Shown here: piece after piece, positions 12,901 through 23,480 of the stretch
Layout of the letters: the number at the start of each line of letters is the position of its first letter
Numbering within the stretch: the first letter of the stretch is position 1
DNA from: Agrocybe praecox
Lineage: Eukaryota > Basidiomycota > Agaricomycetes > Agaricales > Agrocybaceae
Length of the DNA: 64,000 nt
NCBI GenBank assembly: GCA_964017145.1
Contig: OZ024840.1
Span: 4,712,001 to 4,776,000, forward strand
Direction of reading: 5' to 3'
Translations under genes and position numbers: made by a program
The notes under the pieces: generated by a model
Databases searched by the model: none
What the model was told of the DNA's origin: nothing
The model's input: only the letters and a program-made list of their open reading frames with translations

Positions 12901-14667
12901 GATGAGGCGGCCCTCTTCCTCAGGCTTGTCCATAAAATGCCGTCCGTCAGGGCCCATAAACTCTTTGATAACGGAGCCATCCCAGATGTCATGCATCATC
13001 CCAGTGGGCAATTGAGGTATATTTGCACGATCCAAGTGTTCTTCGATATCGGGCCGAGAATACATCCGACCAATCCAATGGCGTAGATCTTGATAATAGT
13101 ATTCACGCACAGGCTTTATGAAGGTTGCATCTTGCTTGGTTGCCTTTTTTCTCAGTCGCCGACCACAAGACTTGGAGAGGGTTGTGCTTTGATATTCACA
13201 GAGCTCAGGGATGGTGCTTGGGTCGTTGTTATCGAAAGCGTAGGTAGAAAAGCACGAAGGGCAACATATGACAGATTTGTAAACGGGGTCGATTTGCAGT
13301 GATTTTATCACAGTACGAAAATCGGAAGGAATGGAAGGAATAATTCTGGACAGTTCAGCTCTGGTTGATCCACGAATAGATAATTTGACTAGAAGAACAA
13401 CGCTAGAGAGAAAAAAACCGACATCGTTTAGAGAAAGATCGGCCAAGAAGTAGAGTGCTGCCGCCATCAGATAAATGAGACATGGAATTGGGCTCATGTG
13501 CCGGAGTGAAGAGGAATAAATAGCTTGATAAAGTATGTCAAATAAGCTATAAGAAAATGTTGGAGGATAGAAGCGCGTAAACATACTGGTATGAATGATT
13601 TGATCTTTATTCATTCCGGACATAAGTATCTGGCGCTTCCAGCACTCCTTCTTCACATTAAGGGTGAATTTCTGCTCGGACTCGATGATCAAAATAAGCT
13701 TTGATAACCGCAGAGACAGAAGCCGACCGGTGGGCTGCTTCTCGTGATGCCGAAGAAATGCCATAGAATTCCGCAAAAATTCCTCGTGATGTATAAATTG
13801 TCGATTGAGCGGTAATACCGAATCCAATTCCGGAGGTTCAAGTTCATCCGCCCCCGTAGAGAGTTTCCAGTCGATGTTATCTACGAACACTAAGGATGTT
13901 CCCCGCAGAGACTCCCGAAAACTCGTCGATGCGATATCCGTTAATTGGTCAGATAAGTGGCTGAGTTGTTTTGCCAGTAAGTGCCTGCGGGTCTCCTTCG
14001 TACCCCACATTTGGCGTCGTTTTCCTCGCCTGCGGTCTCGGCGATTAATCATTGAACTGGTTTCAGAGGCTCCAGAGCATCGCTCAAAATTGGTTTCCAT
14101 CTCGCACGGACCAGCGTTGTAAGGGCTAATATGGCAGGTCACTCAATGTCTGGCCATCGCAGAGAAAAAGACACTAATTGTTCACATACATTTCTGTATC
14201 CTCCACGTTTTCTCTGAATTGCACATTTGAGTCAGGTGCAATCGTCCTGGTAGTACTAAATGTACATTTCATTGGGGCTGAGATCATCGTGAAGCAAACT
14301 TTCGTTCTGCTTACCTTTGTCCGGATTCGATGAGAGAAACAAAAGACGTCGCAGATTGACGAATAAAATGCTTTGCTGCTGTCAACCGCTGCCTATCGCT
14401 TCTTTGATGATCCTTGAATAGAGTTTTTGTGAGCCTCTGTCCTGAGACGATCTTATCCGTTTCACGATCATAATATTCGTATATAATACACTCGCTGCAT
14501 ATGCAGTTGATGAATGGCTCCGGAGTAATAATGACGCGCCTTCCAACTACGCGGCCAAGACGTAAATGTGGTGGCATATCTTGGGCTCTGCTAGCTATAG
14601 GTGTATAGGTACGAGCATTGATAGCGGTGGTAGCAAGGAGAAAGAACGTGGGAACCATGAAATGCAA
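9962..14667 (-). mobile_element. Tnp2-type transposase gene (CACTA/EnSpm-like DNA transposon)
   Basis: This is a multi-exon minus-strand gene. Exon 1 (to 14315) encodes the usual Cys-rich N-terminal segment 'CICSEC...GQRL'. After a small exon the main exon (14125-12034) encodes the Tnp2 core, with 'DIWDGSVIKEF', 'LIFGLNMDGFNP', 'HASGHFCSECLLPLH' and 'WDPTKFVVIDSMHGFY'. It ends in a SAP-like helix pair ('LSKEQLQFLCREYGLHYGG'). Downstream exons (about 11976-11620, 11485-11267, 11131-10680, 10594-9962) carry further SAP-like pieces and the 'FAFERFNGIIQG' motif usual in Tnp2 C-termini. The frame is open throughout, so it may be recent or intact. The start is either 14667 (hydrophobic leader) or the internal ATG at 14577. 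Element ends were not found. Confidence 0.85.
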
Positions 14668-14787
14668 TCACGAATAATATTAATAGCACCCGCGTCTCAG
14701 TTCTACATTTGACTAAAGACGGGAGCATGGCTGAGTTTCCTTTTTGTGGGATACACGTCTGTTATATATAACATCATTCAAATTTAG

Positions 14788-15550
14788 CTACATCGCCTTG
14801 GGTGCAAAAAATCTTTGAAGTTTGAGAGAAATTTCCACCGCCTCTCTTGGATTACATTTCGATAGGACGCCATTAAGAGACTCATACGCCGTCTTGATCT
14901 GGTACGACTGTGTGGGAGCTCGTCTTATCTTCATACGGCATCCTCCACGAAGACAGTTGTACCAGAAGAAAGAAGCAGGAGGCACCTTGTGTTTCTTGAG
15001 AATATTGACTATGCTCGCGTGTTGTTTAGCCGTTAAGGGTACAGACGCTGCGCACTTGACCCCAAATTTCTCCTCCAAAAGGTTTAAACGGTGCATTAAC
15101 TGATTTGTGAAAGATTCCTGTAAACATTGAAAACAGAACACGTGACCACACGCCAGGCTAATTTATGTTCATCAGCTGTGCGCGCTGATCGCTGAGAGAA
15201 AAGACTTGCGTGAATGGCAGATTCATGAACTCCGTGCATTGGCTACACGTAGCATATTTTAGGATGCATACCCCCATCTGATCAAATCATATTTTTTGAG
15301 ACGATCATCGACCAGGTCTCATAGAGGATTCAGGCCACTCACGCTCTCTAATCTCGAGGTAAGACGATCACGCCGTATGTAAATTTCCACCAGCTCTTCC
15401 TCAATCCTTTTGCACCTCTTCGCAACACGTCAGTTTGTATTTCCTCCCGGAATCAGACGCGGTACATACCTTGTATACTTCCAGATTATTCTGACGGCGG
15501 GTAATTGCCTGATAAATACTTTCTTCTTCTTTGTCGAAGTTGTGGGACAT
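14788..15550 (-). CDS. Coiled-coil/RING-finger protein, copy 2 (shorter paralogue)
   Basis: Read right to left, the exons are 15550-15470, 15417-15343, 15277-15210 and 15157-14788, giving 197 residues with consistent phases. The first 52 residues are a charged coiled-coil stretch ('DKEEESIYQAITRRQNNLE'). The RING follows: 'CSQC' (C63, C66), then 'CGHVFCFQC' (C78, H80, C83, C86). The last pair is C143-x4-C148 instead of the usual C-x2-C, so the second zinc site may be altered. The third intron (15209-15158) begins with GCAAGT and ends AG, a GC-AG intron, at exactly the position and phase of an intron in copy 1. The gene converges on copy 1 across the Tnp2 transposon. Ligase function is inferred only. 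Confidence 0.68.
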
Positions 15551-16711
15551 GTCTGCGTGATTATTCTGGTTACGATTGTGGTCAATGAATCAGGGGCATT
15601 AATATCTATCAAGAACAAAGTCTATTTATACTTGCGCGCACTCTATCTAAGAAGAAGGAAACAAACTACAGCATTAGCAACGAGAAATCACGGACCAGAC
15701 ACAGCAACAAGAGAATGAGACAGGTGACAACTAATAAGCAACGAAATCGAATAGAGCCATAGAAACCAGACCAAACACCGAGCCATAACAACGACAACAA
15801 GGAAACAAGACGGGGGCGCAGCAACAAGAAAACAAAAGGATAATTTATGCACAGTAATCTCCCTGGATCCAGGGCAAGGTGTAGATCCATGAGGCTTGCT
15901 TTATGGTAAATCACTGGAGCCACGTAAACCAATGCTTTCGAATCTAATCGATTTCCTTTCAAGTTTCAATTTGGCTTCAATTTCCAAAATTGGGAGGCGG
16001 GGTCTGTTAGGTTGTTAAAGAGACGTAGCTGGGATGGAATGACAAAAGATCGACCAATCAATTCAATATTGTAGTAAGCTACGGACGCGGGATTAGACGC
16101 GCAGGTTTCGAGGCGTATCCATGAGCAAGTGGTTTGTTGGAAAGGCGCTTACAGAAGAAACTTAAGTTGGACATCGGGAATCCATGAACAGATGTTTATC
16201 AACACTGAATTTCCTTTTGTTTGCCGATTGTTAAATCCCCCACCCGAGTCATTTCTGAATATGGAAATTAAAACTCCGATTCTTATCTTACCTAAATCTT
16301 GACGAACCGATTTTCTTCCCCCACAGCCAAAAGTTCTATTTTCATTAAAAGTTGGTTATGAATTGAACGATTGGCACAATTACAAAATTCTGCGAGACGC
16401 CACGACGTTTGTCTAAATCACAAGCATGGTATTATGGTATCATGGAGGCGCGGACATGGGAAAAGGATTGAATAGTGAGATAATAAAAAGAACAAGGTAG
16501 TACGGTGGGGTAGACAAAACAACAGTGGTACTAGCAGAAATTGACATAATTGACAGGTGCGATTGAGTTAACCCAAATTGATCTTCCTTCGGCACTCCGA
16601 TAATAGCGCATAGTGCCATTCAATTGTTTGGCTCATACAATGGGGGTTCCGAGAGCAACCTCTCAAAAGGAAGAACTACATTGGTTGTTTTTCGATACGT
16701 CCATTCTAACG
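15551..16711. other. Intergenic, with one isolated copy of a satellite unit
   Basis: No gene is supported. The stretch at about 16224-16330 ('CCGATTGTTAAATCCCCCACCCGAGTC', shown here by its first GATTGTTAAAATCC-like core) matches the repeat unit tiled at 33882-34540. It shares the GATTGT(T/C)AAA core, a TTCTGAAT..GGAAAT block and an AATCTTgACgAACCGATTTTC-like end. Confidence 0.5.
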
Positions 16712-18056
16712 ATGCCTATTTGCGTTGCGGTTATCGGGGAAAGGAGAAGTGGTGCGTGCATTTTTCCTATCCTACTTCTTCGTCTCACTGAAGTGAGCGT
16801 TTTGACGTGGATGCAGGAAAAACAAACTTAATTGCCAATTTCACTGGAGTATGATCTTGTCGATTTTGTCTATATTCTGATTTTCACGGTTCACTGATCA
16901 TCTTAGGTCCTTCCTAAAACCAGCACGTTATGCCCCATCGAATGGAAGTTGACGCCGAATACCAACTGGTCAGCCATTGTCCGCGTATCAACCTTGATCA
17001 ACCCCAAAATATCTCGTAATATGGCTCAAACGAAGCTTGGATCTCAATGTTCAACAGCATCAGAACTCCGTCTTTTGATACGAAAAGCTGAATTAATTAT
17101 TTTTAATCGCGCACCCTGCATACCTCTTGAAACTATGCTCTCTTACAGTGAAGATGAAATTAATACTAAACACAAGACTCTGCTGCTTGATAACCTTTGG
17201 TCAGATCGGATCATCACCGTAGAATTACAAAGTCCTTTCGTTTCCGATCCTTTAAGTCTGATTGACTTGCCCGGTAAGAGTATTTGCAATATTTACACCG
17301 TGCTACAATCTAACGCACCTAACCATTGCCGGCTGTAGGGCTGATAGATGACGGGCCAGAACCAACAATCCAGATGCTAGAAGCTATCACGCGCCAATGG
17401 ATCGACGATCCCGAGGTCATCATTACCACCGTTATCGATTCAACGAAGCCGGTGGACATCGACCTTTCCTGGAAACTAGTGCAGAATATAGAATACATAC
17501 ACAAGACCATTAGTGAGCTTTCTTTCGCTTCTCCATGCTCCATGAGATTTTTCCTAATAAACACCTCGTAGCTGTTGTATCCCTTCGCCAAAGTGTACTT
17601 CCGGAATGGCAAGCAATGGCCATGGAACACTTGGGCACAACAACGCCGGTCTACTTTTTACAAAGGCTTCCGAAGCGCGATATCCACACCAAAGACACCA
17701 TGACCGAGATACGCCAACAGCAGTGGATGGATATGATTGGTACACCCTGGCATTTACCCACAAGCGCTAAAAGTCTAGGCGCAGATAAGATATTTCGCGC
17801 ATGGGACGCCGTCGATACCCTCCGATGCTTCAGACGTAACATCAAACGTTCGGATGTAACATCCACACTGGAAGGCCGACAAACGGGGATGGATAAAGTG
17901 CAAAAAGACCTCCAATCCGGGCCTGAAGAAGCGGGATTGGAAGAAGTGACAGCAACGGCATCGACGAAAAAACATTCTGGGTTCATACAAAAGTTAGTTG
18001 CGATCAACGCTACGCAAAGGATAAGTTTACTCTTGAACGTATACCTTCTTTGGTGA
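16712..18056 (+). CDS. Short dynamin-like GTPase
   Basis: Exons 16712-16751, 16817-16848, 16907-17273, 17339-17512 and 17572-18056 join in phase. The second junction completes a P-loop (G9-ERRS-G14-K15-T16). 'PKTSTLCPIEWKL' follows, matching the dynamin switch-I region (PR..G..TR.P), then 'SLIDLPG' as the G3 motif. Dynamins are large GTPases that remodel or divide membranes. The G4 TKxD motif is not clear: the aligned strand reads 'TVVSL'. The protein also stops soon after the GTPase domain, without a recognisable stalk or GED. It is either a divergent short fungal dynamin-like protein or a truncated relic. The 3' end may extend through another intron (GTGAGA near 18052) to about 18230. Confidence 0.58.
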
Positions 18057-20669
18057 GAAATTTATGCGCCAAACCTCTTAGTAGCTGACAGTAATTGAAA
18101 CAGCGGTGGCTCAAGAACCTGGGCTATCATTCTTCTTATTCCTACTATTTCCTTCCACCGCATGGGCTCCGTTATTTTGATGTGCGCATATATCACGTTC
18201 TTCTTTCTGTACTATTTTCTTTTTTCGGGGGCTAAAGAAGACGGTGGCGAGTCTTTGTTCATTGCTGATAAAAGCACCTTTGAACATTATAGTCAAAACT
18301 CGAGAAGATTGATTAGGCCGTAACCGTTATTTATGTTGTATGATAGTTGTCTGCCAAAACTCACTAGGGAGCGATGATTGTTTGCCATCTAAACTACCAC
18401 CCGAGAATTGGAATGAGGTCCGATAATTGCATTCATTAAGGTGGTCAAAGCATCAGGCCCCGCACGTTTGAGCGCTCTTTCACAGGCTTTTGATACGTAT
18501 TTACTCATCGACAAGAATGGAAAATATCTAGCGAATTCATGATAAAGCACGTTTGTCATATTTTTCTGAATAGGGTAACCTCAGCGCACCTAGAACGGAT
18601 CGTTATTAAGGGTTCGAGGCGCACTTACCCCGTTCTCACACTGTAAGGTCCTACAAAAGACGGCTGCAAGCCTGTTCGGACTTGAAATGTCTAGCGACGC
18701 CCCATTATTTATTGACCACTTAGTACGAGGTCCACAGTCCTGCTTTTTGCTGCATACGAGTACTTTATGTGTATGGATCACGTCTATATTAAGACGAAAC
18801 TGAAGCTTGTAGCATAATCCAAATCTCGAATTTAAATTGAAACGTCGGAATCCAAATCCAAATTTCGAAATTCAAAGCGAAATGCCGAATCTGATTTTAA
18901 TTTCAAACACCGTTGTGAAATTGAAAATGTATGTACATGCCAAATTATTCGGGTTCTAATACCAAATATTTTCGTCTGCCGAGGCCCTCATAGAGAACGG
19001 TGGAAGGGAGCTAATTACGGTAGTCGAGTGAGAAGGGACGGTTAACACACTGAAAGAGTTTCAAGATGTAAGTGGATGGATTTGATTGGTCACGAAATTC
19101 GGCGTGAACGAAATTGATAGAATCTGTGAATTGGAAATTCCGGCTCGTAATGTTTGCACGAGTCCGGCGGCCTCTTTCGGCACAACGCTGATCGTTCTGC
19201 TCGTCCTGATTCAATTCAAAGTCTGCTCTTACTCAAATTCACAAAATTGCACAACCACTCTGCCTATGTTAGTATTAGTATTAGTGTTAGTGTTCGGGTT
19301 AGAGGTCAGGGAGTTATTGGTTGAATTTATTGAAAAATGGAACTCAGTCATGATGAATTTGACTATATTTTAGTCTGGCTACCTGTTGAACAAGGGAACT
19401 AGACAACGATGGGATGTAATACGTGAGAAGCAGTATAATAAAATTTACTGATTTCAGTCACAATGAATTTAACCGAGGAACGAGCACTGTATGTAGTAGG
19501 AATAGGAAATAAGGTTTAGACAAGTAAAAAAACAAATAAAAATTTGTTTCATCGTCCACAGAAGAAGAAAAAGTAGACGACGGAGTCTGCGCATGATGGA
19601 CCTGTCTAACGACGCGCATGCATTTTGCTGTGCGTGTGAGGCACTAATGGACTAGGCGATTCGATATCTAACAAGAGGTTCAAGTTAGAGGCGGGCTCCA
19701 TGTTAGCCGCTTCAGCAGCGTTTCAATTCTCTGACATAACTACCGTTTATTGCAATTGCCGCCGGACCGCCGGACTAATCGCCGGACATTCCGGGCCGGA
19801 ATTTCCATTATACAGATGTCCTCGCGAAATTGAAAGAATCCGAAATCCGAAGTTAAGCCACATCAAACACGACCAAGCACTGACCTTGCCCATCTCGGGC
19901 CGGATTCTGATAAATCCCCTAAAGGCTCACGCAACCGCAGACTCTTACTACATTATGTTACTATAGTACCTTTAGTAAATACGCACCAGCAATGCTTGCA
20001 TCCTTGTACCTTATTTCTTGCTTTTACACAGATCTATTTATTACATACATTTATTTGTCACATACAGGCGCACAGATCACCCGACGCAACCAACCAACAA
20101 TGTGCGATTCCAAACTTGCGATTCCAGTACAAGTCGTCTGCACAACCTGTTACCTCACGGCTATACGACCAGCGAGGTGAGCTATATGTATATAGTTTTT
20201 ATGTGATTTGTTGAAATTTACTCGATTTACAGCGTTCGATACAACTTCGTCATTACCCTGTTTAAATCGCTGAAAAATCTCACCCTTCCCTTTGTGTCTA
20301 CTTCGTTAGGAATTCGCAAAATTGTGACTCCAGCTGAGAATCCAGCCATTCTATACGGATTAACGCCGCCGAATGCACGAATACTTGGGCTCAAACCCGT
20401 CCTTAGCTTCAGCTTGAACCCCCACGCTTTTCTCTCGCTTTTCAGTACACAGCTAACATTGGAATTCGAGGTAGTAAACCGATTAGGAGCCATGTCGTTC
20501 AGGTCGACACTCTTGATCTCGTTGGATGTATTTTGTAGGCCTAGCCTGCCAGCAAAGGTTTCGACGTTGGTCCTAGTTCAAGCGCCAGCAACAAAAATCG
20601 CCCAATCCGAGCAGAAGCAGAGAGAGGAAGCAGCGTGGTTGCAGAAAACACTCCCGAGATAGCTCTAGG
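18057..20669. other. Intergenic, 2.6 kb, AT-rich with simple repeats
   Basis: No supported gene. Around 18815-18930 there are short repeats built from AAATTC/GAATTT-like words, resembling the block at 33340-33690. A degenerate TTAGTA/TTAGTG run lies at about 19267-19310, and repeated CCGGAC words lie at about 19760-19800. Confidence 0.4.
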
Positions 20670-21362
20670 ATGACCATTGGACAGCAGCCAAGAATACTCG
20701 GAGACCACCCGTATGTACCTTTGGTAACCGTTGCAGTGCGTTCCGAAATTGACTTACTCGGTTACAGGATGAATAAATGGATTATTCACCAACCAGCAGC
20801 TCAACGAGTCATATCCTTTTACTTTCGGAGTCTCGACCATCAATTTTCAAATAACGATACAGATGTTTCCGCCGTCAACGAGATCTATCACAGCTACACC
20901 CCAAGGATCTGCAAGTCGAGATCGCAGTGGTACAATTATCGGTCTGAACCCAAACCATCACTACACCCCCTGCACTTCCCAGAGGTCACCACACTCGAGT
21001 CTCGACATCGCGAGTTACTGCCTGAATCGCCGTCAGTTTCTGCAGATGCTTCAAGGGCTGAAACAGAGACAGAAGATGACAGGAACCAAGATATTGACGT
21101 GGACAGTGCAGATGTGTCAAGGATTGACTCTGACGTCTTTTCTATCCCAGCTTCACCTTCTCCTGAGCTGCGTCCACGTACAGTTCCCGGACATAATATT
21201 CCTCGACGAGCCGTTGGGATAGGCTCCGATGACCCAAACCCAGGATCTCAAACTTTACAGGTCGAAGGCTTAGGAATTGGCACAGATGCTCATATTATTA
21301 TCAACGAAGCTGGCGGTGTCGCGGATGGGGTGTTGAGGTCGATATCGATGACTTTGCGATAG
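20670..21362 (+). CDS. Open reading frame, low-complexity C-terminal half, unrecognised
   Basis: This is a 230-residue open frame. The N-terminal 60 residues look moderately folded, and the rest is acidic and Pro/Ser-rich ('DRNQDIDVDSADVSRIDSD'). The reading continues in another frame just past the stop ('DIDDFAIGAPPGAPGAIGD', from about 21330), suggesting either an unseen splice or a frameshift. Part of the DNA (about 21104-21200) is duplicated with roughly two-thirds identity at about 22001-22100. It may be a degenerate gene. No family is recognised. Confidence 0.25.
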   Translation: MTIGQQPRILGDHPYVPLVTVAVRSEIDLLGYRMNKWIIHQPAAQRVISFYFRSLDHQFSNNDTDVSAVNEIYHSYTPRICKSRSQWYNYRSEPKPSLHPLHFPEVTTLESRHRELLPESPSVSADASRAETETEDDRNQDIDVDSADVSRIDSDVFSIPASPSPELRPRTVPGHNIPRRAVGIGSDDPNPGSQTLQVEGLGIGTDAHIIINEAGGVADGVLRSISMTLR

Positions 21363-22849
21363 GCGCTCCACCAGGTGCACCCGGAGCAATCGGCGATAAT
21401 ACCACGCTTCGAACATCTTGAGACAGGTAGGAGACGGAGCACTGTCTATGCTCCTGATGCCACATCACGAGTGACAGTTGTTGGTCTTCCTGTGATGCCA
21501 GGAGCGTTAACCAACGGAACTACCGCAACAAACCACCCCACATCAAGCAGGCGTTGGTCGTCATCGGACATCCACTTCGTGGACGACCCACACTTACGGA
21601 CAATGAGCCAACTGGAACCACAGCATGAGCTGCCGTTGCTGCTGCGAATTTGGACAATACACTTGGTCACTCGGTAGTCTAGCAGCCATCATCACCGAGA
21701 CTCCGATTCGGGCCCATCCCTCCTTAGCTTACAATCACTTGCATATCTTAGCAAGTATCAAGTATACTCGTGTTCGTCAAGCTTTCTATAAACCTCGGGT
21801 CACGTTCCATCATGCCAGCGTCAACCTCCCTCAAGCCAGTTTTGGCACAAGGATTCCGACGGCCATCGCTAGAGAGAAGTCAAAAAGAAGTGGCTTCAAT
21901 ATCTGCCTGAAGCCTGACCTCTGGCTTCTCTTCGAAGGCCTCCACTTTCTCCTCATCGTAAACGAAAGAATGATTTCTGAGAACGCTTTGACGCACGTCG
22001 TGCAGATGCGTCAAGGATCAACTGTGATGTCCCCGCATTGCCTTCTTCTGCACATTGTCTGCGTTCACGATATTGTCCATGCTCACATCATCATGGGTGG
22101 CGGCGACGGAGACGGCGGTGTGAAGTGATCAAACCAGGTTTCCACTGTGTTGCTCATGAAGTTTTCTGTGGGATGAGTGAACCTGGTTTATATACATCGA
22201 CGTTCATGATTCTTTTCCTCACAACGCTATTGCAGCCATGAGAAACGCGAAATTCCGTGCCTTGGACGCAAGCGCTCAAGGTCTTGCACAGTAGCCAACA
22301 TTCCGTGGAGGAGGATACACCATATCTCTGCACTTGGCCTGCGACTGACGGCGCTTATCGCTAGGGGACAAGTGGAGTAGCATTACCTCACCAAGATTTT
22401 GTGGAGAACAAGTGGATCATAGACGGATATTGCTGCAACTTCCAAAACTTCAAATACTCACAATCCTTACGGTTACGGCACTCAAACATACAATATGCCG
22501 CCTCAGTACGCGGTACTACCCACCTGAATTGGCAACAGCCACATCTACACCGATGCTCCTTTTCCTCTCATACATGTCTCCGTCTATAGCTCCTTCAGAT
22601 AGTTCAAATAATCATACGCAACACTTGAGCCGCGAAAACAGTCAACAAGAGCCACCTTCACGGCCTCCCTTAGCCTCGGATACTTTAACATGTCCGATTA
22701 CTACAACCAGCTATTCCGGGAACACATCGTGCTTCAGCTTCCTGTCTAAGCAGGAATGCTACATAAGGGTGCCTAGATTGACGCTACCAGGAACCTCTGA
22801 CTGTACCTTGGAAGCAGAAGAACGCGAGGGGGATCAGGAATGGGTCCAG
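21363..22849. other. Degenerate continuation and duplicated block
   Basis: This holds partial open frames without a consistent splice model. It also holds the diverged direct duplicate of 21104-21200, beginning GCAGATGCGTCAAGGATCAA near 22001. No function can be assigned. Confidence 0.35.
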
Positions 22850-23480
22850 CGTTGGCCAGATCGTTTGCTATTATATCCTCGGCGTCGTCGGCATCGAGTT
22901 GATCAACTAATATCATAAGTCTCAATATTCTTGTAGACTGACGGGAACTTGAATCTTACCAAGTAGAAACAAATGTTTTCTTCCTCACTAGTGCTGTCTA
23001 AGAATTCATCTCTGAATACGTCCAGTAATTCCAAGATCCTGCGTTCTGTCGTAGTCATTCCCTTCACTCGGATAAGAACATATCCTAGATTGTCTGTTCG
23101 ACCTCAGGCTGAATCAAGCGAGGAGGTTTCTGGTCTCCGCGGGTGTTATGCGCGAATGTAGGGGAAGATATCAGTTTTGGACTTGCGCCTAACACTTTGG
23201 ACTTGAGTGGTATCCATGGGTGTGCGGCTTTCGGCCCATGACACGACATCAACGAGGCGTAGTGCGCCAAGGTAAGGGGAAAGCTTTGTAAACCAATTGG
23301 TCTCGCTTTTGTATTCGTTTTTGTCGTCAGAAATATCATGGCTGGAGAGAATCTCGTAAAGTTACCGCCTCCAGAGTCGGCCCTTTGAGAAAGTCCTCTT
23401 CGTATGTTTGAGGAGCTCCTAGAATAGTAACACATTTGAGTGATGGATGTATAAACGTGTCTAAAATTGAGGTGCATACC
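22850..23480 (-). pseudogene. Degenerate multi-exon coding region, family not recognised
   Basis: Several minus-strand segments have clear protein-like composition but do not join without breaks. One (about 23380-23160) includes 'KLSPYLGALRLVDVVSWAE', preceded in frame by a TAA codon. Another (about 23090-22960) includes 'TTERRILELLDVFRDEFLD' and ends at a GTAAGA donor. The next, about 22918-22800, starts 'DQLDADDAEDIIANDLA', but the only 53-bp splice to it is out of phase. I read this as a decayed gene, though a wrong splice choice could produce the same picture. Confidence 0.35.

Noticed and set aside
9962..14667. CACTA termini of the Tnp2 element
   Set aside because: Single CACTA/TAGTG words occur nearby, but no matching inverted pair with a 3-bp target duplication could be established by eye.
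19267..19310. TTAGTA/TTAGTG run as an interstitial telomere
   Set aside because: The units are not TTAGGG and the run is short; a simple microsatellite is sufficient.
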